Below the pieces are notes generated by a model. It was given only the letters and a program-made list of their open reading frames with translations. It was not told the origin of the DNA and did no database searches. From an uncultured Bacilli bacterium (GTDB lineage Bacteria > Bacillota_I > Bacilli_A > RF39 > UBA660), in contig CANRDB010000002.1 in assembly GCA_947629315.1 (NCBI GenBank), positions 1 to 64,000 on the forward strand: a stretch of DNA of 64,000 bases. Direction: 5' to 3'. The position numbers and the translations under genes were made by a program. Positions within the stretch are counted from its first letter, which is position 1. Each line of letters begins with the position of its first letter. Of the stretch, positions 17,754 through 25,428 are shown piece by piece.

Positions 17754-19094
17754 ATGAAGAAAAAAGAAGAAACAACGACAGAAGAACCAAAAACAACAAA
17801 GAAGACGACAAAGAAAGAAACGAAGAAAGAAACTCCAGTAGAGAAGACGAATGAAAAGAAAATTTCTATTACCATTGCAGGAACAGAATGGGATAAATTA
17901 GTAGATGATGCTTTCAAGAAAGCAAATAAAAAAGCTAAAATTGCAGGATTCCGTCCTGGAAAGGCTCCAAAAGATATCTATGTAAAACACTATGGAATGG
18001 AATCTCTTTATTATGAAGCATCAAATAGTGCGATTGAGGTTGCTTACGATAAATTAATAGAGGAAAATACGAATTTAGAGATTGTTACACAACCAGTTGT
18101 TGATGTTACCGATATTGGTGAACAAGGAATTACTTTTGAATTTACTCTTACTTTAAAACCAGAAGTTACTCTTGGTAAGTATACGGGATTAAAAGCAAAA
18201 AAGGAAAAAGTGAAGGTTACCAAAGAAGAAGTAGACCATGCGATTGAACACATGAGAGAGCACTACAAAGAAAACATCGTCAAAGATGGTAAGATTGAAA
18301 ACGGAGACGTTGCTGTTATCGATTTTGAAGGATTCAAAGATGGTGTAGCATTCGATGGAGGTAAAGGAGAGAATTACTCTCTAGAAATTGGAAGCAATAC
18401 CTTTATTCCTGGTTTTGAAGAGCAATTAATTGGTTTAAAGGCTGGTGATGAAAAAGAACTTCATGTGACATTCCCAGAAGAATATCATGCAGAAGAATTA
18501 AAAGGACAACCAGTAGTCTTTAAAGTAAAAGTTCAAGAAGTAAAAGAAGTTAAGATTCCAGAACTAGATGAAGATTTCTTTAATGATTTAGGAATGGAAG
18601 GAATCAATTCAAAAGAATCATTAGAAAAACAAGTAAAAGAAAATATTGAAGTTCAAAAAGAAAAACAAGCCGAAGATGAATGGCTTAATGCTCTATTAGA
18701 GGAAGCTGCTTCCACAATGAAAGTAGATATTCCAGAGGTTATGATTCATGAAGAGACTTCTCGTATGATTGATGAATATGCTCAAAATGTTCAAATGCAA
18801 GGTATTACCTTAGAACAATTCTATCAATTTACGGGATTAACAGAAGAGAAACTTAGAGAAGAATATCAAGAACAAGCAAGAAAAAGAGTTACTTATCGTT
18901 TAATGATTGAAGCGATTATGAAAAAAGAAAAAATTGAGGTAACGGAAAAAGAAGTAGACGAAGAAGTTTCAAAGATGTGTGAGAAATATAACATGACAAA
19001 GGAAGAGTTCTTTAAGAATTTTGGTGAGGATGTTATTCAGTACGATTTGAAAGTTCGGAAAGTATTTGATTTATTAAAAGGAGAAAAGAAATAG
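17754..19094 (+). CDS. tig: trigger factor chaperone with a Lys/Thr-rich N-terminal extension
   Basis: A 446-residue ribosome-associated folding factor. The ribosome-binding loop GFRPGKAP is at about residues 64-71, the FKBP-type prolyl isomerase domain at about 180-265 (ENGDVAVIDFEGF to FKVKVQEV), and the helical chaperone arms at 270-446. The unusual part is the first 35 residues, almost only Lys, Glu and Thr, placed where other trigger factors start directly with the first strand. The ribosome site AGAGGGAC supports this start, so the extension is probably translated. It could be a disordered tail that adds RNA contacts. Confidence 0.93.
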   Translation: MKKKEETTTEEPKTTKKTTKKETKKETPVEKTNEKKISITIAGTEWDKLVDDAFKKANKKAKIAGFRPGKAPKDIYVKHYGMESLYYEASNSAIEVAYDKLIEENTNLEIVTQPVVDVTDIGEQGITFEFTLTLKPEVTLGKYTGLKAKKEKVKVTKEEVDHAIEHMREHYKENIVKDGKIENGDVAVIDFEGFKDGVAFDGGKGENYSLEIGSNTFIPGFEEQLIGLKAGDEKELHVTFPEEYHAEELKGQPVVFKVKVQEVKEVKIPELDEDFFNDLGMEGINSKESLEKQVKENIEVQKEKQAEDEWLNALLEEAASTMKVDIPEVMIHEETSRMIDEYAQNVQMQGITLEQFYQFTGLTEEKLREEYQEQARKRVTYRLMIEAIMKKEKIEVTEKEVDEEVSKMCEKYNMTKEEFFKNFGEDVIQYDLKVRKVFDLLKGEKK

Positions 19095-19109
19095 ACTTTT
19101 CTCTTTTTT
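19081..19109 (+). terminator. intrinsic terminator after tig
   Basis: GAGAAAAG (19081-19088) / CTTTTCTC (19096-19103) followed by six T. It overlaps the tig stop codon. Confidence 0.8.
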
Positions 19110-19113
19110 GGGC

Positions 19114-19138
19114 AAAGAAAAAGAAGATTGACTTCTTT
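19114..19138 (-). terminator. intrinsic terminator of the minus-strand SEDS gene
   Basis: The AAAGAAG/CTTCTTT-type hairpin at 19119-19138, read on the minus strand, is followed by a T-rich tract (TTTTTCTTT). It separates the convergent genes tig and rodA. Confidence 0.7.
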
Positions 19139-20269
19139 TTAATAGAAAATATGTTTTTTATTATCATTTGAGATATTGAGTAGAATCCCTAACATTAACA
19201 TATAACTTAATAGACTAGAACCACCATAACTAATAAAAGGTAGGGTAATTCCCGTGATAGGAAGTACGCCAAAGGTCATACCGATATTTTGAAATTGTTG
19301 ATAGATTAACATGGCAACAATTCCTCCAATGACATATTTCGATTCTAAAGATTTACTTTCGACAGCTAACAGAATGAGACGCATATCAAAGTATAGTAAG
19401 AGAATAAAAAGCGCAAGGGATCCAACAAAACCAAAATTAGAAGAAAAGACAGCAAAGATAAAATCGGTTTGTGGTTCTGGAAAATAGAGGGGAGTCGCAT
19501 TATATCCATAACCAGTCATTCCTCCCGCACCGATGGCCGTCATTCCTTTTTGCAGTTGATAACCACTTTTATTAGACCAGTCGAGTAATCGATCGACTCG
19601 CAAAAAGAAACTAGTACCAAATACTTGAATAAATAAATCTTGATTGAAGAAATAAAGACCTAAAACCATCAATAAGGATAATCCACAAAAAGTAAATAAC
19701 ATAATAAACCAACGATAACGTATGCCAGCAATAAATAACATAATAAAGGTAATTAATAAGTAAATGAGCACAACACCTGTATCTGGTTGTAAGAAGGTGA
19801 GAATGGATGGTAATGAAACGACAGCAAGCACCTGTATTAAGAAGATAAACTCTTGTAAGATTGTAGGAGATTCATACTTCTTTTGAAAATGACGAATCAT
19901 CCGACTTAATGTTAAAATGAGAATAATCTTCATAAACTCACTCGGTTGAAATACACCAATACCAGGGATTTCAAACCAACATCGTGCATTATTAATCGGT
20001 TCTCCAAAAAATAGTAATAGTAGTAATAGCAAATTGAAAAATCCATATAAGTACCAAGTATATCGTAGAATTATTTTATTTCCTACTACCATAATCCCAA
20101 TAACAGCTAAAAAACCAACGATGTACCAAATAGTCTGTTTCAAAGCATAATGATTCGTTTCTAGTAGTAGGCTTTCTGCACTATAGATTGTCGTAATTCC
20201 GATAATAGCAAAAATTACTACCGGTATGACAATCGATAAATCCATATGAAGTCTTTTTTTGATGTCCAT
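19139..20269 (-). CDS. rodA: SEDS-family peptidoglycan polymerase, RodA type
   Basis: A 376-residue integral membrane protein with about ten membrane segments. The C-terminal half has PEPQTDFIF and GITLPFISYGGSSLL, and a large extracellular loop carries the conserved region around RVDRLLDW; all are typical of RodA/FtsW/SpoVE. PEPQTDFIF and FGVLPITG favour RodA over FtsW. SEDS proteins polymerise glycan strands from lipid II with a class B PBP partner, which is not in this window. The start follows AAGGTGGT. A Spo0A-box-like TTCGACA lies just upstream of its candidate promoter, so a sporulation role (SpoVE-like) is possible. Confidence 0.88.
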   Translation of the reverse strand: MDIKKRLHMDLSIVIPVVIFAIIGITTIYSAESLLLETNHYALKQTIWYIVGFLAVIGIMVVGNKIILRYTWYLYGFFNLLLLLLLFFGEPINNARCWFEIPGIGVFQPSEFMKIILILTLSRMIRHFQKKYESPTILQEFIFLIQVLAVVSLPSILTFLQPDTGVVLIYLLITFIMLFIAGIRYRWFIMLFTFCGLSLLMVLGLYFFNQDLFIQVFGTSFFLRVDRLLDWSNKSGYQLQKGMTAIGAGGMTGYGYNATPLYFPEPQTDFIFAVFSSNFGFVGSLALFILLLYFDMRLILLAVESKSLESKYVIGGIVAMLIYQQFQNIGMTFGVLPITGITLPFISYGGSSLLSYMLMLGILLNISNDNKKHIFY

Positions 20270-20306
20270 AAAACCACCTTCCCATTATCTTACACTAATT
20301 ATTCCC

Positions 20307-20312
20307 ATTATA
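20307..20312 (-). promoter_or_regulatory. candidate -10 element of the SEDS gene
   Basis: Minus-strand TATAAT at 20312-20307, 38 bases before the rodA start. There is no clear -35 hexamer; the Spo0A-like box at 20334-20340 falls at about -34 to -40. Confidence 0.55.
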
Positions 20313-20333
20313 CAATGAAAATAAACGTATTTT

Positions 20334-20340
20334 TGTCGAA
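20334..20340. promoter_or_regulatory. Spo0A-box-like site between divergent genes
   Basis: TGTCGAA preceded by TTT, a perfect match to the core of the known Spo0A box. It lies in the 150-base gap between rodA (minus) and the EIIB-like gene (plus), near -37 of the former and about 45 bases upstream of the -10 of the latter. Confidence 0.5.
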
Positions 20341-20384
20341 ATTCTGGTATTGGAATTAGTATTTTCTTTTTCTGTATTTTATAG

Positions 20385-20390
20385 TATAAT
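20385..20390 (+). promoter_or_regulatory. -10 element of the EIIB-like gene
   Basis: TATAAT at 20385-20390, with a weak -35 (TTTTCT at 20362-20367, 17-base spacer). A start codon upstream of this point would lie in the promoter, which supports the downstream start at 20419. Confidence 0.6.
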
Positions 20391-20418
20391 GGTATTGGTG
20401 ATGAGAGTGGAATCTTAT

Positions 20419-20727
20419 ATGATTAAATATATCATTCTAATAGTAATATTAATAATAATTGCATTTGCCATTGTAAAATCTAAGAAGAGAGATTTTAAGT
20501 ATGAGGCAAATAAACTGGTGGAATTATTAGGTGGAAAAGATAATATTGAAAGTTTTGAATCGAATAAATCCCGTTTTATTGTCAATTTAAAAGATGTTTC
20601 AAAAGCAAATAAAGAGGGTATTCAAAAAATGGGAGCCCAAGGAATTGTGGAAATTGACAATCAATTAAAGATTATTTTGGGAACGGATGCGAAACAAATT
20701 ACAAAATATATTGATGAATTAAAGTGA
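20419..20727 (+). CDS. membrane-anchored PTS EIIB-like domain without the phospho-cysteine
   Basis: A 102-residue protein: one N-terminal membrane helix (about 3-20), a short basic stop, then a domain resembling glucose-type PTS EIIB (LVELLGGKDNIESF, MGAQGIVEIDNQLKIILG). In EIIB the phosphorylated Cys sits in a CxTRLRV motif right after this first segment; here the matching stretch is SNKSRFIVNL, with Asn at the Cys position, so it cannot carry phosphate on cysteine. No EIIC or EIIA is near. The start at 20419 follows GAGAGTGG; ATG 20401 is an alternative. Possible role: a sensor or scaffold at the membrane. Confidence 0.7.
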   Translation: MIKYIILIVILIIIAFAIVKSKKRDFKYEANKLVELLGGKDNIESFESNKSRFIVNLKDVSKANKEGIQKMGAQGIVEIDNQLKIILGTDAKQITKYIDELK

Positions 20728-20744
20728 GAAATCACTTTTTTTTT
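20721..20744 (+). terminator. intrinsic terminator after the EIIB-like gene
   Basis: AAAGTGA (20721-20727) / TCACTTT (20732-20738) with a GAAA loop and a T-run. It contains the TGA stop. Confidence 0.85.
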
Positions 20745-20750
20745 ACATTT

Positions 20751-20767
20751 TTCGACAAGGTTCGACA
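20751..20767 (+). promoter_or_regulatory. tandem Spo0A-box-like repeats before the histidine kinase
   Basis: TTCGACA at 20751-20757 and again at 20761-20767, exactly 10 bases apart (one helical turn) in the same orientation. Both are the reverse complement of the Spo0A box TGTCGAA. The candidate -10 TATTAT is at 20781-20786, so the second box overlaps the -35 position, the arrangement known for Spo0A-activated sigma-A promoters. Confidence 0.65.
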
Positions 20768-20803
20768 AAAAAAGAGAATATATTATCATTGGTGATTAAT
20801 AAC

Positions 20804-22018
20804 ATGAATATTTTTGAAATGTTGATAGTAAATATGATTTTTCTTTCTTATCCATTATTTTTGTATACCCTTTATGTCGTCGCTAATAAAAATGTGACGA
20901 GAGAAGAGAAGACAAGGCTATTTGATTTTGTTCTGTTATCATCGTCCTTTTTAGTACTTCATTTTGGTCATGATTTTTTAGGAGACTTTACTTCTTTCTC
21001 GTTAGGAGGAATTGTCTTTTTAGCTCTTTTTAAGGAACGTTATGGTATCTCTTTTCTACTTGCGGCGATTACTGTTTTCTCTTATGTACCGGATGGTTCG
21101 GCTGTTTTGTATTATACTCTTTGCTATGGAGTTTTCCTTTTCACTGTGTATATCTATAGCAAAGGAATGAAAACCAAAAAAGGAATTGATATTCTATATT
21201 TAATTTCCTACAGTATGAGTTACTGGATTTGGAATTTTTCTTGGAACTGGCAATTTTTTCTTTCGTCTTTTATCTTCATTCTTAGTTTCCTTTTACTATT
21301 TAAATTGCTTGCGCTTTTAATTGCTAGCGGAGAAACTTTAATGAAGAACCATCTGGAATTTAAAGAATTGCAACAAGAGCGTCAGATTCAAAATTCTCTT
21401 TTTAAAATTACCCATGAAATTAAAAATCCGGTGGCTGTTTGTAAAGCCTATTTGGATATGTTCGATGTTGAGAATCAAGAACATGCTCGTAAATATATTC
21501 CTATTTTACAAAGCGAGATTGAGCGCTTGCTTGTCCTCCTTCAGGATTTCTTATTAGTAAATAAGGCTAATATGAAGTATGAAATTATGGATATGAATAT
21601 GTTGTTAGAGGATGTAAGTCGAAAGATGAAACCAGTGATGGAAGAGAAAAAGATTCACTTTGTCGTAGATATTTTGGATGATGAACTCTTCATTAATGGG
21701 GATTATAATCGCTTGAATCAAGTAATGATGAATGTTCTTAAAAATAGTATTGAAGCTAATGCCATGAAGATTACTTTACGTACCCATTTGACTAGTAAAG
21801 TAATCGAAGTATATGTGGAAGATAATGGAGAAGGATTTAGTAATGAGATTGCTTCTCGTATGTTTGAACCGTTTTATACGACGAAATCGTATGGTACAGG
21901 ATTAGGGGTTTCTTTATCCAATGAGATTATTCATGCTCATCATGGAAAATTAGAATATATCTCGAAAGAGGGTGTGGGAACTAGTGTGAAAATTACGTTA
22001 CCTTTATATCTATTATAG
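20804..22018 (+). CDS. orphan membrane sensor histidine kinase (sporulation-kinase-like)
   Basis: A 404-residue protein with about six N-terminal membrane segments (to about residue 180) and a C-terminal kinase core. H-box: ITHEIKNPVAV with the phospho-His; N-box: NQVMMNVLKNSIEAN; G1: EDNGEGF; F/G2: FEPFYTTKSYGTGLGVSLS. No response regulator is adjacent, as for Bacillus sporulation kinases that feed the phosphorelay, and the polytopic sensor recalls KinB. The start ATG 20804 follows GGTGAT; a TTG at 20789 is less likely. The tandem Spo0A-like boxes upstream suggest feedback from Spo0A. Assignment to sporulation is inference. Confidence 0.85.
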   Translation: MNIFEMLIVNMIFLSYPLFLYTLYVVANKNVTREEKTRLFDFVLLSSSFLVLHFGHDFLGDFTSFSLGGIVFLALFKERYGISFLLAAITVFSYVPDGSAVLYYTLCYGVFLFTVYIYSKGMKTKKGIDILYLISYSMSYWIWNFSWNWQFFLSSFIFILSFLLLFKLLALLIASGETLMKNHLEFKELQQERQIQNSLFKITHEIKNPVAVCKAYLDMFDVENQEHARKYIPILQSEIERLLVLLQDFLLVNKANMKYEIMDMNMLLEDVSRKMKPVMEEKKIHFVVDILDDELFINGDYNRLNQVMMNVLKNSIEANAMKITLRTHLTSKVIEVYVEDNGEGFSNEIASRMFEPFYTTKSYGTGLGVSLSNEIIHAHHGKLEYISKEGVGTSVKITLPLYLL

Positions 22019-22059
22019 AAAAAAGATACAAAATATGATAAAATGATAGGGGTGATGAT

Positions 22060-23556
22060 ATGAAACCATTAGTACTTTGTATTATGGATGGAGTAGGAGA
22101 ACGTGAAGAAATTCATGGTAATGCCGTAGCGCAAGCGAATACTCCTAATTTAGATCGATTAAAAGAAAAATATGGATTTTCTAAACTAGAAGCGAGTGGA
22201 ACGAAAGTAGGACTTCCAAGTGGACAGATGGGAAATAGTGAAGTAGGACACATGAATATAGGAGCAGGAAGAATTATCTACCAACCATTAGAGTTAATTA
22301 ACCATGATATTGAGGAGGGTACATTCTTTCAAAATAAAGCGATTCTAGAGTTGATGAATCATGTCAAAGAGAACCATTCTAAATTTCACATTATGGGATT
22401 AATTAGTGATGGTGGTGTTCACTCTACTATCGACCATTTGCTCGCACTTTTAGATATGTGTAAACAAAATCATGTAGAACGTGTCTATTTACACTTGTGT
22501 ACAGATGGAAGAGATGTAGATCCACACAGTGCCTATTCTTATATTTCTAGAGTAGAAGAAAAATTAAAGGAAACAGGGGGAGCGATTGCGACCATCGGAG
22601 GACGTTATTATACGATGGATCGTGACAATAATTATGATCGTCTTAAGAAAGGATATGATGTTATTGTCAATGGAGTAGGACCTAAGCATACCTCTATTTC
22701 TCAATTTTTAGAGGAAAGTTATCAAGCTGGAATTACCGATGAGTTTTTAGTTCCTACTATCTTCGATGAACAGGGAATGTTAGAGGAAAATGATGCCTTT
22801 ATGACCTTTAATTATCGAAAAGATCGCTTAAGAGAATTATTTACAGCGATTACGAATCCAGATTTCCATGAGATGGAAGTAAAAAGATTTCATCATGTAA
22901 AAGCACTTACGATGTTGCCAGTAGTAGAATCTGTGAAGGCACCACATGCTTATGATGATCCAAATCCTCAAAATATTTTAGGGGAGTATTTAGAACAAAA
23001 AGGACTTACGCAATTGAGAATTGCTGAAACAGAGAAATATGCTCATGTTACGTTCTTCTTTGATGGAGGAAAAGAAGTTGATTATCAAGGAGAAAAGAAA
23101 ATATTGATTCCTTCTCCCAAAGTAGCTACTTATGATTTAAAACCAGAGATGAGTGCTTATGAAGTAACAGAACATATTTTAGAAGAACTTCCTCATTTTG
23201 ATGTTGTAATTATTAACTATGCGAATGGCGATATGGTAGGACATACCGGTGTGATGGAAGCCGCTATCAAAGCTGTGGAAGTAGTAGATGAATGTATCGG
23301 TAAAGTATATGAAAAAGTAGAGTCTTTAGGTGGATGCATGATTATTACTGCTGATCATGGAAACAGTGATACGATGTTAGATGAGAATGACAATGTTGTA
23401 ACGAGTCACTCTACTAGTTTGGTACCATTTATCGTTACCAAAGAAGGCATTCAAGTAGAAGATGGAAAATTAGCGGATATTGCTCCTACTATGTTAAGTC
23501 TTTTAGGATTAGATATCCCATCGGATATGACAGGAAACGTTATCGCTCATGTATAG
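22060..23556 (+). CDS. gpmI: 2,3-bisphosphoglycerate-independent phosphoglycerate mutase
   Basis: A 498-residue two-manganese glycolytic enzyme interconverting 3- and 2-phosphoglycerate. It has the metal Asp in MDGVG (D10), the catalytic Ser in GQMGNSEVGH (S60), TDGRDVDPHS, GGRYYTMDRD, and the C-terminal metal ligands in NGDMVGHTG and TADHGNSD. It is an intact member and the natural reference for the degenerate homologue at 25429-27018. Ribosome site GGGGTGAT. It overlaps the next membrane-protein gene by 8 bases. Confidence 0.98.
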   Translation: MKPLVLCIMDGVGEREEIHGNAVAQANTPNLDRLKEKYGFSKLEASGTKVGLPSGQMGNSEVGHMNIGAGRIIYQPLELINHDIEEGTFFQNKAILELMNHVKENHSKFHIMGLISDGGVHSTIDHLLALLDMCKQNHVERVYLHLCTDGRDVDPHSAYSYISRVEEKLKETGGAIATIGGRYYTMDRDNNYDRLKKGYDVIVNGVGPKHTSISQFLEESYQAGITDEFLVPTIFDEQGMLEENDAFMTFNYRKDRLRELFTAITNPDFHEMEVKRFHHVKALTMLPVVESVKAPHAYDDPNPQNILGEYLEQKGLTQLRIAETEKYAHVTFFFDGGKEVDYQGEKKILIPSPKVATYDLKPEMSAYEVTEHILEELPHFDVVIINYANGDMVGHTGVMEAAIKAVEVVDECIGKVYEKVESLGGCMIITADHGNSDTMLDENDNVVTSHSTSLVPFIVTKEGIQVEDGKLADIAPTMLSLLGLDIPSDMTGNVIAHV

Positions 23557-24094
23557 TATGGATGTTAGTCTAAAAGAGGCATTGGGAAGTTATCGAGAAT
23601 TAATTGGCAATTACTCTGTCTTTGGCCTAATTACGATTGCGATTATCCTATTTACATTCTTAATTTGGATGAATCGTCATACCAAGATATCTCGTTATCT
23701 TTTATTGATGGCAGTATTGGGAGTGTGTCTATCTTTAGGAATCCTACATTTTCAAGAACTATGGAGTCATTTTGATACGTTTCTTCATCTTAATTTTTAT
23801 CAAAATCCCTATGTATATTACTGGAATATGTTATTGGTATTTAGTGTGTTGTTTCTATTTCTTTCCTCTAAAAATACGAAAGAAAAGCAAAAGAAATGGG
23901 TGTTAGTACTCTTTTCAATATTGCTCATTAATGCCATCTTTCAACTCTATATTACAGGAGTAGTTCAAAATCATAGCCTTTTGGTATTAGGAAATACGTA
24001 TCCAATGATTTTTGTAGGTAATTTATTAGCATTCTTTAGTTATCTCCTTTTAATCTTTTGGATGGTAGAAAGTCGTTTGCGGAAAACTCGTTAA
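23549..24094 (+). CDS. small multi-pass membrane protein, unknown
   Basis: A 181-residue protein with five hydrophobic stretches (about 22-42, 49-69, 89-106, 118-138, 150-171) and short basic loops. I do not recognise a family. It overlaps the end of gpmI by 8 bases, with starts possible at ATG 23549 or 23558; neither has a clear ribosome site, so translation is probably coupled to gpmI. A strong promoter follows before ysxC, so the gene belongs to the gpmI unit. Confidence 0.75.
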   Translation: MYSMDVSLKEALGSYRELIGNYSVFGLITIAIILFTFLIWMNRHTKISRYLLLMAVLGVCLSLGILHFQELWSHFDTFLHLNFYQNPYVYYWNMLLVFSVLFLFLSSKNTKEKQKKWVLVLFSILLINAIFQLYITGVVQNHSLLVLGNTYPMIFVGNLLAFFSYLLLIFWMVESRLRKTR

Positions 24095-24103
24095 AGCATC
24101 ATT

Positions 24104-24132
24104 TTGACAAAGAATATAGAACATGTTATAAT
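24104..24132 (+). promoter_or_regulatory. consensus sigma-A promoter of ysxC
   Basis: Perfect TTGACA (24104-24109), a 17-base spacer, and perfect TATAAT (24127-24132). It is the strongest promoter match in the window. Confidence 0.92.
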
Positions 24133-24161
24133 AAGCAAGTCTTTTAAAGGAGTGAAATACC

Positions 24162-24743
24162 TTGAAAATTACCGGCGTTAATTTAGTGGTAAGCGCGGTT
24201 CGACGGAGTCAATATCCAACGGATGAGAAACCAGAGTATCTATTAGTGGGTAGGTCAAATGTAGGGAAGAGTAGTTTTATCAATACCTTGATTAATCGTA
24301 AGAATTATGCTCGTACTTCCGCTACTCCAGGAAAAACGCAGACCATTAATTTTTATTTAGTAAATGATCAATTTTATCTTGTGGATGCTCCAGGGTATGG
24401 ATTCGCAGCTCTTAGTAAGAAAAAACAGAAGAAGTTTGGGCTAATGATGGAGGACTATCTTCAAAATAGACCGAATCTAAAACAAGTTTTTTTACTAATT
24501 GATTTTCGTCATAAGCCTACCGGCGATGATTTGATGATGTATAATTTTTTAAAGCATTATAAAATTCCGGTGACGATTGTCGCTACGAAAACGGATAAAG
24601 TAGGGATTACTTTACATCAAAAGCAGAGAAGTACTATCTTAGAAGATTTTGATGTGGTAGTAGGGGATGATTTTATTATGTTTTCTAATGTGACAAAGTT
24701 AGGAAAGAGTGAAATTTATCAAAAGATAGAAAGAACTATGTAG
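24162..24743 (+). CDS. ysxC: ribosome biogenesis GTPase YsxC (EngB)
   Basis: A 193-residue single-domain GTPase needed for 50S assembly. Motifs: P-loop GRSNVGKSSF, TPGKTQT (switch I), DAPGYGFA (G3) and TKTDK (G4). The start is the uncommon codon TTG at 24162, supported by AAAGGAG about ten bases upstream and by the family-typical beginning (KITGVNLVVSAV). Normal length. It has its own consensus promoter and a short inverted repeat in the last codons ahead of T-rich sequence. Confidence 0.95.
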   Translation: MKITGVNLVVSAVRRSQYPTDEKPEYLLVGRSNVGKSSFINTLINRKNYARTSATPGKTQTINFYLVNDQFYLVDAPGYGFAALSKKKQKKFGLMMEDYLQNRPNLKQVFLLIDFRHKPTGDDLMMYNFLKHYKIPVTIVATKTDKVGITLHQKQRSTILEDFDVVVGDDFIMFSNVTKLGKSEIYQKIERTM

Positions 24744-24786
24744 TTGCTTTCTATCTTTTTTTTCATAGACTATCATAGGTGGTTGT

Positions 24787-25263
24787 GTGAAAATAGAAGT
24801 GGATCAAGAGAGTCTTGTACTTTACTTAAAAAAGGGAGAAATTGAAAATTTTGATTTTAACAATATGGAAGATATCGAAGCATATTTTCGGACATTACTA
24901 TTAAAATTAGAAGAATATTATCATCTTCCAATAGAGGGATTCTATAGTATCCATGTATACATCGATGAAGAAGAGGGAATGGTTCTGCAATTAGAACCAG
25001 AAGATATGGATTATTATCCTACGTTCCGACAAGTAGAGATGAGAATACTAAAAGAGGAAGTTACCTTTCTCTATCAGGTAGAGGATATTTTAGATTGGAT
25101 AGAACTATCTGATCACATTTACTATTACCAAAATCAATTTTATATTCATCTAAAACATCCCGTAAACAATTATCAAGTATACGAGATGGGAAAATTAATC
25201 TATGAAAATACAGACTACATTATGAAAAAGGGAATTTTATGGAGCTTACCAGAGTCTTCTTAA
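24787..25263 (+). CDS. acidic hypothetical protein
   Basis: A 158-residue soluble acidic protein starting at GTG 24787 after AGGTGGT. It has alternating strands and helices, no cysteines, and many Tyr/Glu. The order strand - helix - strand in the first half, then VEDILDWIELSD and a strand YYYQNQFYIHLK, is loosely similar to the plan of MecA-type ClpC adaptor proteins. I see no motif that proves this, so the function stays unknown. It lies between ysxC and the degenerate mutase. Confidence 0.7.
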   Translation: MKIEVDQESLVLYLKKGEIENFDFNNMEDIEAYFRTLLLKLEEYYHLPIEGFYSIHVYIDEEEGMVLQLEPEDMDYYPTFRQVEMRILKEEVTFLYQVEDILDWIELSDHIYYYQNQFYIHLKHPVNNYQVYEMGKLIYENTDYIMKKGILWSLPESS

Positions 25264-25297
25264 TGCCTTCGTATATTTTTAAAAAAATAGGAAAAAC

Positions 25298-25303
25298 TAT
25301 AAT
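25298..25303 (+). promoter_or_regulatory. possible -10 of a short untranslated or leader transcript
   Basis: TATAAT at 25298-25303 in an A-rich context, followed by AAAGGAG at about 25317-25323 and a terminator at 25340-25370. See the corresponding finding. Confidence 0.35.
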
Positions 25304-25339
25304 AAAAATAGATGAAAAAGGAGATAGTTGACAAGATGT

Positions 25340-25370
25340 GAAAGAAAATGGAGGATTTTCTTTCTTTTTT
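25340..25370 (+). terminator. intrinsic terminator upstream of the mutase-like gene
   Basis: GAAAGAAAAT (25340-25349) / ATTTTCTTTC (25355-25364), loop GGAGG, then six T. It is placed 77 bases after the end of the preceding gene, so it may end that mRNA or a separate short transcript. Confidence 0.8.
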
Positions 25371-25390
25371 ACCAAATTTTACTAAAAATT

Positions 25391-25399
25391 TGATATAAT
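25391..25399 (+). promoter_or_regulatory. extended -10 promoter of the mutase-like gene
   Basis: TGA-TATAAT with TATAAT at 25394-25399, 30 bases before the ATG at 25429. Confidence 0.6.
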
Positions 25400-25428
25400 A
25401 TTTTTAATAATAGAATGGAGAGTGTGGT

